Below, piece by piece: positions 41,765 to 50,655 of a stretch of DNA of 64,000 nt (within the stretch, counting starts at the first letter, position 1; the number at the start of each line of letters is the position of its first letter). The stretch is taken from assembly GCA_963836605.1 (NCBI GenBank), contig CAWIKB010000008.1, positions 372,001 to 436,000 on the forward strand, read 5' to 3'. Origin of the DNA: Bog-473 sp963836605. GTDB lineage: Bacteria; Actinomycetota; Acidimicrobiia; Acidimicrobiales; RAAP-2. The notes below the pieces were generated by a model that had not been told where the DNA came from, did not search any database, and saw only the letters and a list, made by a program, of their open reading frames with translations. Both the position numbers and the translations under genes were made by a program.

Positions 41765-42388
41765 ATGCCGAGACGTCGAGCAGAAGGGGTGGCGACTAGG
41801 GCCGAGCAGGCCACTGCCACCAGGGAGGCGCTCATCGACGCGGCGCGGCGACTCTGGGCAGACAAGGGGTTCTTCGCCACCTCAATGACAGAGATCGTCG
41901 AGGCCGCGGGGGCCGGAACCAGGGGCGCGCTCTACCACCACTTCGCCGATCGAGAGGAGCTATTCCTGGCCGTATTCGACGCCGTCCAGGAGGAACTCAC
42001 GACGTCGCTGACCCCGACGAAGATCGACGCTGTCGACCCGATCACTCGGGTCCGAAACGTGTTGCTCGTATTCCTCGATCTCGTCGCCGAACGACCCGAC
42101 GCCCAGGCATTGCTGATCGATGGGCCGGCGGTGTTCGGCTGGCGCCGGTGGCGGGCGCTCGAGTCCCAACGCGGTCTCGCCGCCATCGAGAACCTGCTCG
42201 AAGCGGCCGTCCACACCGACCAGATCGCTGCGCACCTCGTCCAGCCGCTGGCCGCGTTGCTGCTCGGGCTGATGACCGATGCGGCGCTTCTCGTCGCCAC
42301 CTCCGAGGACACCGCCCGAGCGCGCTCAGATACCGCCGACGCCTTCGCCATACTCCTCGATGGTCTCCGTACTCCTAGCCCGAGGTGA
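41765..42388 (+). CDS. TetR family regulator of the P450 operon
   Basis: A 207-residue TetR protein. Helix-turn-helix: LIDAARRLWADKGFFATSMT, then EIVEAAGAGTRGALYHHFAD and REELFLAVF. The ligand domain is at about residues 75-200. The start is uncertain: ATG 41765 has no good ribosome-binding site, and ATG 41747 or 41741 would lie in the palindrome. It is divergent from the P450 gene, with the strong palindrome between them. Confidence 0.88.
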   Translation: MPRRRAEGVATRAEQATATREALIDAARRLWADKGFFATSMTEIVEAAGAGTRGALYHHFADREELFLAVFDAVQEELTTSLTPTKIDAVDPITRVRNVLLVFLDLVAERPDAQALLIDGPAVFGWRRWRALESQRGLAAIENLLEAAVHTDQIAAHLVQPLAALLLGLMTDAALLVATSEDTARARSDTADAFAILLDGLRTPSPR

Positions 42389-42557
42389 TGACGTGAAGAA
42401 GCGTTGAGTGTGTGCTCACGGGACCCGGAGATCATGTAGTCGTGTGTTGGGGAATCTCGAAGCCGCTTAGAGCGGTACTCACGGGAGATCGAATCTGGCT
42501 CGGGTCGCTCCCGGACCGGGGTAGCACTCGGGATGCATCCGGGTCGTCGAGCGGAGG

Positions 42558-42600
42558 GGGGTTCGAACGTAGTCCCGTCACTTCCTTTGACGACCTCCGA
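42558..42600 (+). repeat. Partial repeat, arm variant GGGGTTCGAACGT
   Basis: GGGGTTCGAACGT then AGTCCCGTCACTTC, closely matching 50206-50250 including the following TTG-CGACCT stretch. This is a second subtype that lacks the hairpin body of elements A-C. Confidence 0.6.
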
Positions 42601-42675
42601 GAGGCCGCCGGCACCCGATTTCGGCTGCATCTCACCGGATCCGTGCCGTATTACCCCCAGTTCAGCGAGCCAAGA

Positions 42676-42794
42676 GGGGTTCGAACATAGTCCCATTACC
42701 TCCACCGGATTGTGAGAATTTCAACGTTTCCCTTTTCAAAGGGCATGTTTGGGCCCAACCGTCCAACCGAGGCAAACGGCGATGTTCGAACCCC
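42676..42794. repeat. Hairpin-rich dispersed element, copy C (complete)
   Basis: A 119-bp element with perfect 13-base terminal arms GGGGTTCGAACAT (42676-42688) and ATGTTCGAACCCC (42782-42794). The internal sequence has diverged from B, but the hairpin plan is kept: CCCTTT/AAAGGG replaces CCCT/AGGG, and CCGT/ACGG lies near the third hairpin. About 20 bases to the left (CAGTTCAGCGAGCCAAGA) also match the left flank of copy B. Confidence 0.8.
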
Positions 42795-42841
42795 TGCGCA
42801 TGAGAACGGGTCAACTCCACTTTCCTGGTCTGATCGTACGA

Positions 42842-43558
42842 TCAAAGAGCAAGTCGCCCTAGTGGATCGATTGGGCTGTGGAGCGAAAGTCCGCCATCAC
42901 AGGTAAGTACCTGACCGGTGACCCAGCCAGTTCCGTGTATGGCCAGGATCGCTTGGGCGATGTCGTCCGGGGTACCGAGCCGGCCGAGGGCTGAGCGGTC
43001 CGCCACCCCGAGCAACCACCCTCGATCACGGGGTACTGGCCCGAGCATGGCCGTGTCAGTGACGCCCGGTGCCACTCCGTTTACCCGGACCGCCGGTGCC
43101 CATTCCAATGCGGCTACCTTGATCACCATGTCGAGGGCGGCCTTTGACACGCAATAGAGGCCCATCAATTTGTCGGCTAGGTGCGCGCTCACACTGCTGG
43201 TGACCACGATCGATCCGCCACCGCCGTCAAGCATGGGCCGCGCCAGGGACCGCATGGCCAGCCACACCCCCTTGGCATTGGTACCCACGACCCGTTCCCA
43301 ATCATCGGCGAGAGCATCGAGGAGCAAGGCGGAATGCCCGATCCCCGCCGTTACGGTGACCAATGACGGAACTCCGATTCGTTCGATCGTCTCCACTGTG
43401 GCCGCGTCGACCTGCTCAGAATCGGTGATGTCGCATCGAATTTCGGCCTCGTCGCCGAGGTCCCACACCAGGACCTCGACTCCCTCGAGGCGTTGCCGGT
43501 CAACGACTGCAGCGCCGATCCCCGACCCTCCTCCAACGACCACCGCCGCCGTGGTCAC
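42842..43558 (-). CDS. SDR family oxidoreductase
   Basis: A 238-residue SDR. VVVGGGSGIGAAVVDRQRL is the cofactor motif, VTSSVSAHLADK carries the Ser and YCVSK the Tyr/Lys pair. The second strand reads VLVWDLGD, which suggests NAD preference. It starts 4 nt inside the preceding TetR gene (ATGA overlap), so regulator and enzyme form one operon. Substrate unknown; the divergent monooxygenase cluster suggests an alcohol or ketone of the same pathway. Confidence 0.88.
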   Translation of the reverse strand: MTTAAVVVGGGSGIGAAVVDRQRLEGVEVLVWDLGDEAEIRCDITDSEQVDAATVETIERIGVPSLVTVTAGIGHSALLLDALADDWERVVGTNAKGVWLAMRSLARPMLDGGGGSIVVTSSVSAHLADKLMGLYCVSKAALDMVIKVAALEWAPAVRVNGVAPGVTDTAMLGPVPRDRGWLLGVADRSALGRLGTPDDIAQAILAIHGTGWVTGQVLTCDGGLSLHSPIDPLGRLAL

Positions 43559-44133
43559 TTCGATACACCCTGGAGCACGAAGCCAATCAGGTCGTCGGCG
43601 ATCTCCTCGAGCGACCGTTTGTGGCCGAGGGAGATGGCGTTGATTCCAACCGTTGTCACTGCTCCGAGGATGGCCACTGCGATCAGGCCCGGGTGTTTGG
43701 TCGGACGAAAGCTGCCATCTGCGGCACCCTGTTCGAGAAGATTGCGGATCGGACGACGGTAGGCGGCTTCGATTCGTTCGTTGATAAGGGGAATGCGAGC
43801 AGCCCGGCCGAGGTCGAATTGCAGAGTTTGGCTCGCCGCCGGATACTCCTCGAAGATCCGTAGATGGGCAACCACTGCTGCCCGCAGTCGGTCGGCGCCT
43901 GTGCCCTGCGCCCTCAGAGCCTCCTCTGTAACCCTGGCCACCTCGTCGAGTATCTCGCTGAAGAGGAACGTAAGGATGTCCTCTTTTCCGGTGAAGTAGT
44001 AATAGAGGGTCGCCTTGGGCACTCCGGTCGCCGCGGCAATGTCCTCCATTTTGGTGGCGTCCAGGCCGTACTCGGCGAAGAGCCCAGCGGCGGCCAGCAC
44101 CTTCACGCGCATGCCAGACGGAAGTTCTCGCAT
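43555..44133 (-). CDS. TetR family regulator
   Basis: A 192-residue TetR protein. Helix-turn-helix: LAAAGLFAEYGLDATKMEDI, then AAATGVPKATLYYYFTGKED. The C-terminal domain includes LINERIEAAYRRPIRNLLEQ. The start codon is preceded by AGGAGG at ideal distance. The 70-nt gap to the divergent VOC gene holds GAGT/ACTC arms (about 44182-44193) and GGTGACACC as weak operator candidates. It probably controls both the SDR and the monooxygenase operon. Confidence 0.9.
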   Translation of the reverse strand: MRELPSGMRVKVLAAAGLFAEYGLDATKMEDIAAATGVPKATLYYYFTGKEDILTFLFSEILDEVARVTEEALRAQGTGADRLRAAVVAHLRIFEEYPAASQTLQFDLGRAARIPLINERIEAAYRRPIRNLLEQGAADGSFRPTKHPGLIAVAILGAVTTVGINAISLGHKRSLEEIADDLIGFVLQGVSK

Positions 44134-44203
44134 TCAGGTCCTCCTTAACGCGGTCAGATGGGGGGTGACACCTTTGAACTCAGAGTATAGACTCATCATC
44201 CAA

Positions 44204-44674
44204 ATGGCGATCATTCATCACTCTGCGGTCTGCACTCGGACCATCGACAAGAGCCTCGGATTCTGGCGCGACGGGTTGGGCTTCGCGGTACTCCTCGACG
44301 GGCGCTTCGACGGCGACTGGCCCACCCTGCTCCGGGCGCCATCAACCTCCCTACGGTCTGTGTTCCTCGGCGACCCGGGTGAGCCAGGCTCCGGAATCGT
44401 CGAGCTCGTCGACCTTGGTCCCGTTCCTGATGGTGGAGGACAGGCCGATGCGCCCGCCTCGTCCGGTTTCCTCTTGCTCTCAGTGATGACGGAGGTGCAG
44501 TCCGCCCTGGCAAGGCTTCGGGAGTTGGGACTGGGGGGTACACCCCGCCAAGTCGAAGTGAGCGGGGTGGCCATGGCCGTTGTCACGGATCCCGACGGTG
44601 TCCTCGTCGAACTGATCGATACTGCCGCAGCGCCCAATCTCGAGCGACTGTCATCCGGAAGGGCTGAGGCGTGA
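44204..44674 (+). CDS. VOC (glyoxalase/dioxygenase) family protein
   Basis: A 156-residue vicinal-oxygen-chelate protein with two beta-alpha-beta-beta-beta halves. The first starts IIHHSAVCTRTIDKSLGFWR and the second has LLLSVMTEVQSALARLREL and VTDPDGVLVELIDT. The His near the start and the Glu in GIVELVD / VLVELID are likely metal ligands. Reaction unknown. The start is ATG 44204; its stop overlaps the next gene (GTGA), so it is the first gene of the monooxygenase operon. Confidence 0.85.
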   Translation: MAIIHHSAVCTRTIDKSLGFWRDGLGFAVLLDGRFDGDWPTLLRAPSTSLRSVFLGDPGEPGSGIVELVDLGPVPDGGGQADAPASSGFLLLSVMTEVQSALARLRELGLGGTPRQVEVSGVAMAVVTDPDGVLVELIDTAAAPNLERLSSGRAEA

Positions 44675-46143
44675 CCGACCGGCTCGACGTTGCGATCGTG
44701 GGCGCCGGGTTCGGTGGACTGACACTGGCCCATCGGCTGGCCGAGGATGGCATCGACAATGTCGCGCTGTTCGAACGCGATGACGGCGTCGGCGGCACCT
44801 GGCGTGCCAACAGCTACCCGGGTGCTGCGTGCGACGTCCCGTCCCACCTCTACAGCCTGTCCGCCGTTCCAAATCCCAGGTGGTCGCGGGCATACGCCAC
44901 CCAACCCGAGATTCTCCGCTACATCGAGCACTGCTACGACCGTTTGGACGTTCGGCGAAAGGTTCGCGTTGGCACCGACATCGTGGCGGCCACGTGGTCC
45001 GAGACTTGCGCCATTTGGCAACTGTACGACCGCCGTGGCGGTCGAATCGATGCGTCCGTCGTGGTGACGGCGACCGGCATGTTCCACAGCCCGTCCGTTC
45101 CAGCCATACTCGGCCTCGACGACTTTGCAGGGACACGATTCCATTCGGCTCGCTGGAACCACGACCACGACATCAATGGGGCCCGGGTCGCAATCGTGGG
45201 AACCGGAGCCAGTGCCATCCAAATCGTTCCGGCGATCATCGATCGCGTGGCCCACCTCGATCTGTACCAGCGAACGGCGCCGTGGGTCCTCCCTCGCCAC
45301 GACTCGCCCTATACATTCGAGCAGCAACAGGCGTTCGATGCACATCCCGAGGAGGCGGCGCAGCACCGTCAGGGTCTCCACGACATGTTCGAGCAGACAA
45401 CCGCCTTCCTCACCGGAGACAAAGGCGCGGAGTCCATCGCCGCAATCTCACGGGACTACCTCGAGCGCAAAGTCTCCGATCCCGCCCTACGGGCCAAGCT
45501 CACACCCGATCACCCCTTCGGTTGCACCCGGACCCTCGTATCCAGCGGCTACTACCCCGCCATCCAGCGCGACCACGTTGATCTGGTGACAGAAGGGATC
45601 GAGCGAATTACACCGACGGGTATCCGCACGCTTGACGGCACCGAGCGACAAGCCGACACAATCGTGTTTTGCACCGGATTCCGGGCATCCGAGTACTTGA
45701 CCGGAATACAAGTCACCGGGCGGAATGGCACGAGCATCCACGACAGATGGGCCGGTTTGCCGCGGGCATACCATGGCATGGCCGTCCCTGGCTTTCCCAA
45801 CTTCTTCATGATGTACGGGCCCAACACCAACCAGGGCGGGAACTCGATCCTGTTGGTCCTTGAAGCTCAAGCCCAGTTCGTGGCCACTGCACTCGAAGCC
45901 ATGCAGAGGATGAACTCTTCGTCGATCGAGGTCAGCATCGAAGCGATGGACCGCTACGAGCGCCAGCTCGAATGCGACCTGCGTGGGACGGTCTGGGCCG
46001 AGGGTTGCCGTAGCTATTTCCACGGCGTCACCGGTGACATCGTCACCCAGCTGCCGCATACCTCCGGCTGGTACCGGGACGCTACGCGGCAGATTGACCA
46101 AGACGACTTCATGTTCGGAGGTGTGACATGCATGACCTCGTGA
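44671..46143 (+). CDS. Flavin-containing Baeyer-Villiger-type monooxygenase
   Basis: A 490-residue flavoprotein. VAIVGAGFGGLTLAHRL is the FAD loop, GGTWRANSYPGAACDVPS is typical of these enzymes, and VAIVGTGASAIQ is the NADPH loop. FAGTRFHSARW fits the F-x-G-x3-H-x3-W fingerprint of Baeyer-Villiger monooxygenases. It would turn a ketone into an ester or lactone with O2 and NADPH. Downstream hydrolases could open the product. It overlaps the VOC gene by 4 nt and the amidohydrolase gene by 16 nt. Confidence 0.92.
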   Translation: MTDRLDVAIVGAGFGGLTLAHRLAEDGIDNVALFERDDGVGGTWRANSYPGAACDVPSHLYSLSAVPNPRWSRAYATQPEILRYIEHCYDRLDVRRKVRVGTDIVAATWSETCAIWQLYDRRGGRIDASVVVTATGMFHSPSVPAILGLDDFAGTRFHSARWNHDHDINGARVAIVGTGASAIQIVPAIIDRVAHLDLYQRTAPWVLPRHDSPYTFEQQQAFDAHPEEAAQHRQGLHDMFEQTTAFLTGDKGAESIAAISRDYLERKVSDPALRAKLTPDHPFGCTRTLVSSGYYPAIQRDHVDLVTEGIERITPTGIRTLDGTERQADTIVFCTGFRASEYLTGIQVTGRNGTSIHDRWAGLPRAYHGMAVPGFPNFFMMYGPNTNQGGNSILLVLEAQAQFVATALEAMQRMNSSSIEVSIEAMDRYERQLECDLRGTVWAEGCRSYFHGVTGDIVTQLPHTSGWYRDATRQIDQDDFMFGGVTCMTS

Positions 46144-47861
46144 TCCGCGGCGGCAACGTCGTGGACGGCACCGGCAGTGCGCCCCGTACTGCCGACGTAG
46201 CCGTCTCCGAGGGAGTGATTACCCACGTCGGTCGAGTCGATGGTCCTGCTCGTCGGGTGATCGACGCGGATGGGCTAGTCGTGACACCTGGGTTCATCGA
46301 CATCCACACCCATTTCGACGGTCAGGTCACCTGGGACGACGATCTGACACCGTCGTGCTGGCACGGAGTAACCACCGCCATCCTCGGCAATTGCGGGGTT
46401 GGCTTCGCGCCGGTTCGACCGGACGGCCAGACCGAGTTGATCGAAATCATGGAGGGCGTCGAAGACATCCCCGGGAGCGCGCTCTCCGAAGGCATCAACT
46501 GGGAGTGGGAGACCTTCCCCGAGTACCTCGACACCCTCGCCACTCGAAGACTCGCCATGGACGTGGGGACACACGTCCCGCACGCTGCCGTCCGTGCCTA
46601 CGTGATGCGCGAGCGAGCCCTCGACTTGGCTACTGGGGACGATCTCGCGCAGATATGCGACATCGTCCGCAGCGGACTCGAGGCGGGTGCGCTCGGATTT
46701 TCGACCGGCCGGACTATTGGCCACCGGGATGTGCGGGGCAACGCGGTGCCAGGGACGTTCGCTCCTGAGGACGAGCTGGCAGCAATCCTTGCCACCATGG
46801 ATGGCGTCGGTACCGGTGTCTTTGAGGTCGTCCCGGCGGGCGTCGGTGGTGAAATCACCGGTGACGTCGAGGGAGCAATGGAGACAGAGCTCGATTGGTT
46901 GGTGCGTCTGGGCGAGACAAGCAATCGTCCGATTACCTTCCTGGCCATGGAGCGCCCCGAGGTCGGGGGCTGGCGCCCGTGGTTCGACGCAGCCCGCCAT
47001 GCCAACACGCGAGGCGCAAACCTTCGGCCACAAGTCGGCAACCGATGCTTCGGCGTACTCTTGGGTCACCAGTCCAAACTCAATCCTTTTCAATACCGAC
47101 CCACGTACCGCGACGAGCTCGCAGCGCTCCCGCTGCCCGAGCGGGTGCGTCGGATGCGTGACCCTGAAGTGCGTACCCGCATTCTCACCGAAGAGCCCGA
47201 CTTCAGCGGTCCTTTCCTCATGGATCAGATCGGTCGTCGAACCCTCGACCATATCTATGTTCTTGGTGACACCCTCGAGTACGAACCCCACCCAAGTACC
47301 AGCGTCCGCTCGATAGCAAAGAACCTAGGAATGGATCCGTGGGAAGTCGCCTACGACGCAATGCTCGACGCCGACGGCCAGGAGTTCTTGCTCTGGCCGC
47401 TGCTCAATTACGGAAACGACTGCTATGACGGGCTGCTCGAAATGATGGAGGACCCCATCTCGGTGCAGGGCTTGGGCGACAGCGGCGCCCACGTTGGGCT
47501 GATCTGTGACGCCAGCATGAACACGTACATGCTCTCGCACTGGGTGCGCAGTCGAAGCCGAGGAAGGCGGATGAAACTCGAACACGCTGTCCGTCGGCTG
47601 ACGGAGGATCCGTCACGACTCTACGGACTCGGTGATCGAGGCGTACTGGCGCCGGGGATGAAGGCCGATTGCAATGTGATCGACCTGGAACGCTTGAGCC
47701 TCGTGCGTCCCGAGCAACTCCACGATCTCCCCGGAGGTGCCGGGCGGCTCGTTCAACGCGGCGAAGGCTACGTAGCCACCTTCGTGGGGGGAACGCAAGC
47801 AATCGACCATGACGAGCGTACCGATGATCTGCCCGGCCGGCTCGTCCGTGGCGCGCGCTGA
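46128..47861 (+). CDS. Amidohydrolase, N-acyl-D-amino-acid deacylase-like
   Basis: A 577-residue metal-dependent amidohydrolase. VIRGGNVVDGTG begins it, PGFIDIHTHFDGQVTWDD gives the H-x-H metal site, GNCGVGFAP the Cys ligand seen in D-aminoacylases, and LGDSGAHVGLICDAS the late Asp. The C-terminal strand is GVLAPGMKADCNVIDLE. The true substrate may be a lactone, lactam or amide from the preceding monooxygenase. The ATG at 46128 lies inside the monooxygenase gene, so translation is coupled. Confidence 0.88.
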   Translation: MHDLVIRGGNVVDGTGSAPRTADVAVSEGVITHVGRVDGPARRVIDADGLVVTPGFIDIHTHFDGQVTWDDDLTPSCWHGVTTAILGNCGVGFAPVRPDGQTELIEIMEGVEDIPGSALSEGINWEWETFPEYLDTLATRRLAMDVGTHVPHAAVRAYVMRERALDLATGDDLAQICDIVRSGLEAGALGFSTGRTIGHRDVRGNAVPGTFAPEDELAAILATMDGVGTGVFEVVPAGVGGEITGDVEGAMETELDWLVRLGETSNRPITFLAMERPEVGGWRPWFDAARHANTRGANLRPQVGNRCFGVLLGHQSKLNPFQYRPTYRDELAALPLPERVRRMRDPEVRTRILTEEPDFSGPFLMDQIGRRTLDHIYVLGDTLEYEPHPSTSVRSIAKNLGMDPWEVAYDAMLDADGQEFLLWPLLNYGNDCYDGLLEMMEDPISVQGLGDSGAHVGLICDASMNTYMLSHWVRSRSRGRRMKLEHAVRRLTEDPSRLYGLGDRGVLAPGMKADCNVIDLERLSLVRPEQLHDLPGGAGRLVQRGEGYVATFVGGTQAIDHDERTDDLPGRLVRGAR

Positions 47862-47926
47862 GCGAAGGCTCGTCCCGCGGAACCTCGCTGCCCTGACATC
47901 AATCTCAAAACCAATAGGGGGATCCC

Positions 47927-48754
47927 GTGCTCACCGTTCGCAAACCGAGATTTGACTTTACCGACAGCGTTCCCCATTGGGGCGACAACGTTGAGGCAGT
48001 GACAATTTTCAACTCCGGCGCCATCATTCCGACGCCGATCGAGCGATACCTGATCCGAGTGATGCGGATGGCCAAGCAGCAACTTGACCCCGTCATCGAC
48101 GCCAAACTCATCGAGACCATCGACCTGTTCAATAAGCAGGAGGGCCAGCACCACAAGCTGCACAACGACCTCATGGCCATGCTCACGGCCAAGGCTTACC
48201 CACGTCTGCGTGAGTTTGAGGCGGCATTCGACAACGACCTCAAAGAGTTCCTTGTCACAAAGTCGCTGGCCTGGAATCTCGCTTATTGTGAGGGCTTCGA
48301 GTCGACGGGATGCGCACTCGCTGAGGCCTGGATCGATGGAGGAATTAGGGAGATCTGTGGCGACCATGGATCAATTCCGATGCAGCTCTGGATGTGGCAT
48401 ATGGCTGAGGAGTTCGAGCACCGCTCTGTCGTCCACGATGTTCTTCACCGAATCTACGGGACGGAGAAAGCATTCGAGCTTCGCAAGCAAGGGGCCGCGA
48501 TCAACCGGCAACACAACGCCGAGCATGCACTGGCCGCGGCGGTGTATATCACCGAGATCGACCAGGCCCGCATGACTTCCCGCGAGGTAGAACAATCCAA
48601 TGCTCGGGCACTGGACGCGGCGATGGCTGTCGCCGAACTGTCGGCGACCGAGTTCCAGTGGGTGTTTGATCCGGACTACGACCCGGCATCGGTTTCTCCA
48701 CCTCGCAATTACGAGCGAGTGATCGAGGACTACCCGCGAGGCGACGCCTCGTGA
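47927..48754 (+). CDS. Metal-dependent hydrolase, PF10118-type
   Basis: A 275-residue helical protein, paralogous to 36939-37844. It opens VRKPRFDFTDSVPHWGDN. Candidate metal ligands are LFNKQEGQHHKLHNDL and MWHMAEEFEHRSVVHDVLH. Family members are called metal-dependent hydrolases, but the four-helix pattern with E-x2-H pairs also fits a diiron oxygenase-like site. The start is GTG 47927. It lies 65 nt behind the amidohydrolase gene in the same direction. Confidence 0.82.
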   Translation: MLTVRKPRFDFTDSVPHWGDNVEAVTIFNSGAIIPTPIERYLIRVMRMAKQQLDPVIDAKLIETIDLFNKQEGQHHKLHNDLMAMLTAKAYPRLREFEAAFDNDLKEFLVTKSLAWNLAYCEGFESTGCALAEAWIDGGIREICGDHGSIPMQLWMWHMAEEFEHRSVVHDVLHRIYGTEKAFELRKQGAAINRQHNAEHALAAAVYITEIDQARMTSREVEQSNARALDAAMAVAELSATEFQWVFDPDYDPASVSPPRNYERVIEDYPRGDAS

Positions 48755-48799
48755 CGCCCACCGAGTTATGCCTATTCGACCGATCGTGAACGCGAACCA

Positions 48800-49933
48800 A
48801 TGATCGAGCCATTTGCGACCCCGGTCGAGACCGACGTCCTCGAGGACCTCCATCGCAGACTGGAGGCCACCCGATGGCCGGCCGCCACTACGGTCCGCGA
48901 TTGGTCCCAGGGGACCCCTCTCCACGAGGCCCAACAGCTTTGCTACTACTGGGGCCACTCCTATGACTGGCAGGCCCGAGCCTCGCTGCTCGATCGCTAC
49001 CCACAGTTTCGAACCACGATCGACGGTGTGGGAATCCACTTCATCCACGTCCGCTCGGCTGAGCCCGAGGCTCTGCCCCTTCTCCTCACCCACGGCTGGC
49101 CTGGCTCCATTGTGGAGTTTCAAGAGGTGATCGGGCCGTTCACCGATCCGATTGGCCATGGAGGATCGGCTGAGGACGCATTTCATGTCATCTGCCCGTC
49201 CCTCCCCGGGTACGGATGGAGCGATGCGCCGACCGAGCCGGGGTGGGATTCGGTGAAGATCGCCACCGTGTGGGCCGTTCTCATGGAGCGCCTTGGTTAC
49301 ACGAATTACGGTGCCCAGGGCGGCGACTGGGGAGCCATTGTCACTACGGCCCTCGCGGACCTCGATCCCGACCACCTGGTTGGAATCCACCTGAACATGC
49401 CTTTGGCATTTGGCGACGGCCAGTCGATCGACGAAACTGAGAGGAAGATCACCGAGGACTTTCAGCGGTTCATGAGTGACGGTTCGGCGTACCAGCAGTT
49501 GCAGTCGACCCGTCCGCAGTCGCTCGGCTACGGCCTCGTTGACTCACCAGTCGCACTTGCATCATGGATCCTCGAAAAGCTGTGGAGCTGGTCCGATCAC
49601 GCTGGCGACATCACCGAGTGTTTCTCCTACGACCAGATTCTCGACAACGTCATGCTCTACTGGCTGTCCGCCACTGGAGCATCATCGGCCCGGCTTTACT
49701 GGGAAGATGCCCGTGCCCGGATGGAGCCGGCACCAACATCACCCGTATCGGTGCCGGTAGGTTGCTCGATCTTTCCAAAAGAACTGATCCGAACATCGCG
49801 CCGTTGGGCCGAAATGCAATTCGCCGACCTCCGGTATTTCAACGAACTCGATCACGGAGGTCACTTTGCAGCATTCGAGCATCCGAGCCTATTCGTCGAC
49901 GAGGTTCGTGCCTGCTATCGGACGATGCGCTGA
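48800..49933 (+). CDS. Epoxide hydrolase (EHN domain plus alpha/beta hydrolase)
   Basis: A 377-residue epoxide hydrolase. The N-terminal EHN domain (residues 1-90) includes LHRRLEATRWPAATTVRDWS. The alpha/beta-hydrolase core has LTHGWPGSIVEF (oxyanion hole HGWPGS), YGAQGGDWGAIVTT with the nucleophile Asp, and DHGGHFAAFEHP with the catalytic His. It would open an epoxide to a diol. It is the last gene of the monooxygenase cluster, 45 nt behind the PF10118 gene. Confidence 0.92.
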   Translation: MIEPFATPVETDVLEDLHRRLEATRWPAATTVRDWSQGTPLHEAQQLCYYWGHSYDWQARASLLDRYPQFRTTIDGVGIHFIHVRSAEPEALPLLLTHGWPGSIVEFQEVIGPFTDPIGHGGSAEDAFHVICPSLPGYGWSDAPTEPGWDSVKIATVWAVLMERLGYTNYGAQGGDWGAIVTTALADLDPDHLVGIHLNMPLAFGDGQSIDETERKITEDFQRFMSDGSAYQQLQSTRPQSLGYGLVDSPVALASWILEKLWSWSDHAGDITECFSYDQILDNVMLYWLSATGASSARLYWEDARARMEPAPTSPVSVPVGCSIFPKELIRTSRRWAEMQFADLRYFNELDHGGHFAAFEHPSLFVDEVRACYRTMR

Positions 49934-50655
49934 ACGATCACCCTTGAGCTCTCGCATTCAGGTGGTTCTTTGGGCATCGAGAGGTGCGCCAGATCGACAA
50001 TGCCCCTTGCCATTCCCACTGGGCGGAGGCAATCGTCCAGCAACGGCTGCGAAGGGCGAACGGTGCCAAGAAACTCATCCGAGTCATTGAGCTGCGGATC
50101 GCCATATATTTGGCTCTTCCCCAAAGGTGTCGGATCACCGAGCAAGGGGCGGCAGACCGGTTGGTTTGTAAGCGTGACCGTCGGCGTCGTTCTTGTCACT
50201 TTGAAGGGTTCGAACATAGTCCCGTCACTTCGCTTGGCGACCTTCTGGCGTTCCTCGCAGACCCCGAATTCCGCCCCAGTTCTGACTTCACGCCACATAA
50301 CACGTGGTCAGAAGCCTGTGGGTGCCGAAAACCTCATCCGGCGAGCCGACCAGGGACGATGTAACCGAAAGAACGCCGGTACTTACCGAGCGAACCATGT
50401 CTCGTGATTCAGTAGCACCTGCGGTGAGAAGCCATACGGGTGCACACCTAGAAAATCCTGGTCAGTAATCCGATTGGAAAAGTTTTTGGCACCCACAGGT
50501 CCTGAACGTACTCCGCGAAACGAGGGCAGCCGAGGCAGCGACCGCTCAACTTATCGCGACGTTGCGGGAGGCATTCGGAAGGGACTGAGACAACCGTTCT
50601 GACGTTGCTCGCGGGAGGTCGAGAGGCGTTGAGCGTGGGAGCGCCATCGCCGCGC
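49934..50655. other. Intergenic, repeat-bearing
   Basis: A 722-base gap. It carries the partial repeat at 50206-50250. Short frames before and after it have no recognisable family, and no RNA gene is apparent. Confidence 0.5.
50206..50250 (+). repeat. Partial repeat with arm GGGTTCGAACAT
   Basis: GGGTTCGAACAT (50206-50217) then AGTCCCGTCACTTCGCTTGG, the same subtype as 42558-42600. A CCAGTTC block further right recalls element A. No closing inverted arm is found. Confidence 0.6.

Larger units (their letters stand above)
42389..42841. other. Intergenic, repeat-bearing
   Basis: This 453-base gap holds the partial repeat at 42558 and the full element C at 42676-42794. No gene recognised. Confidence 0.6.
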
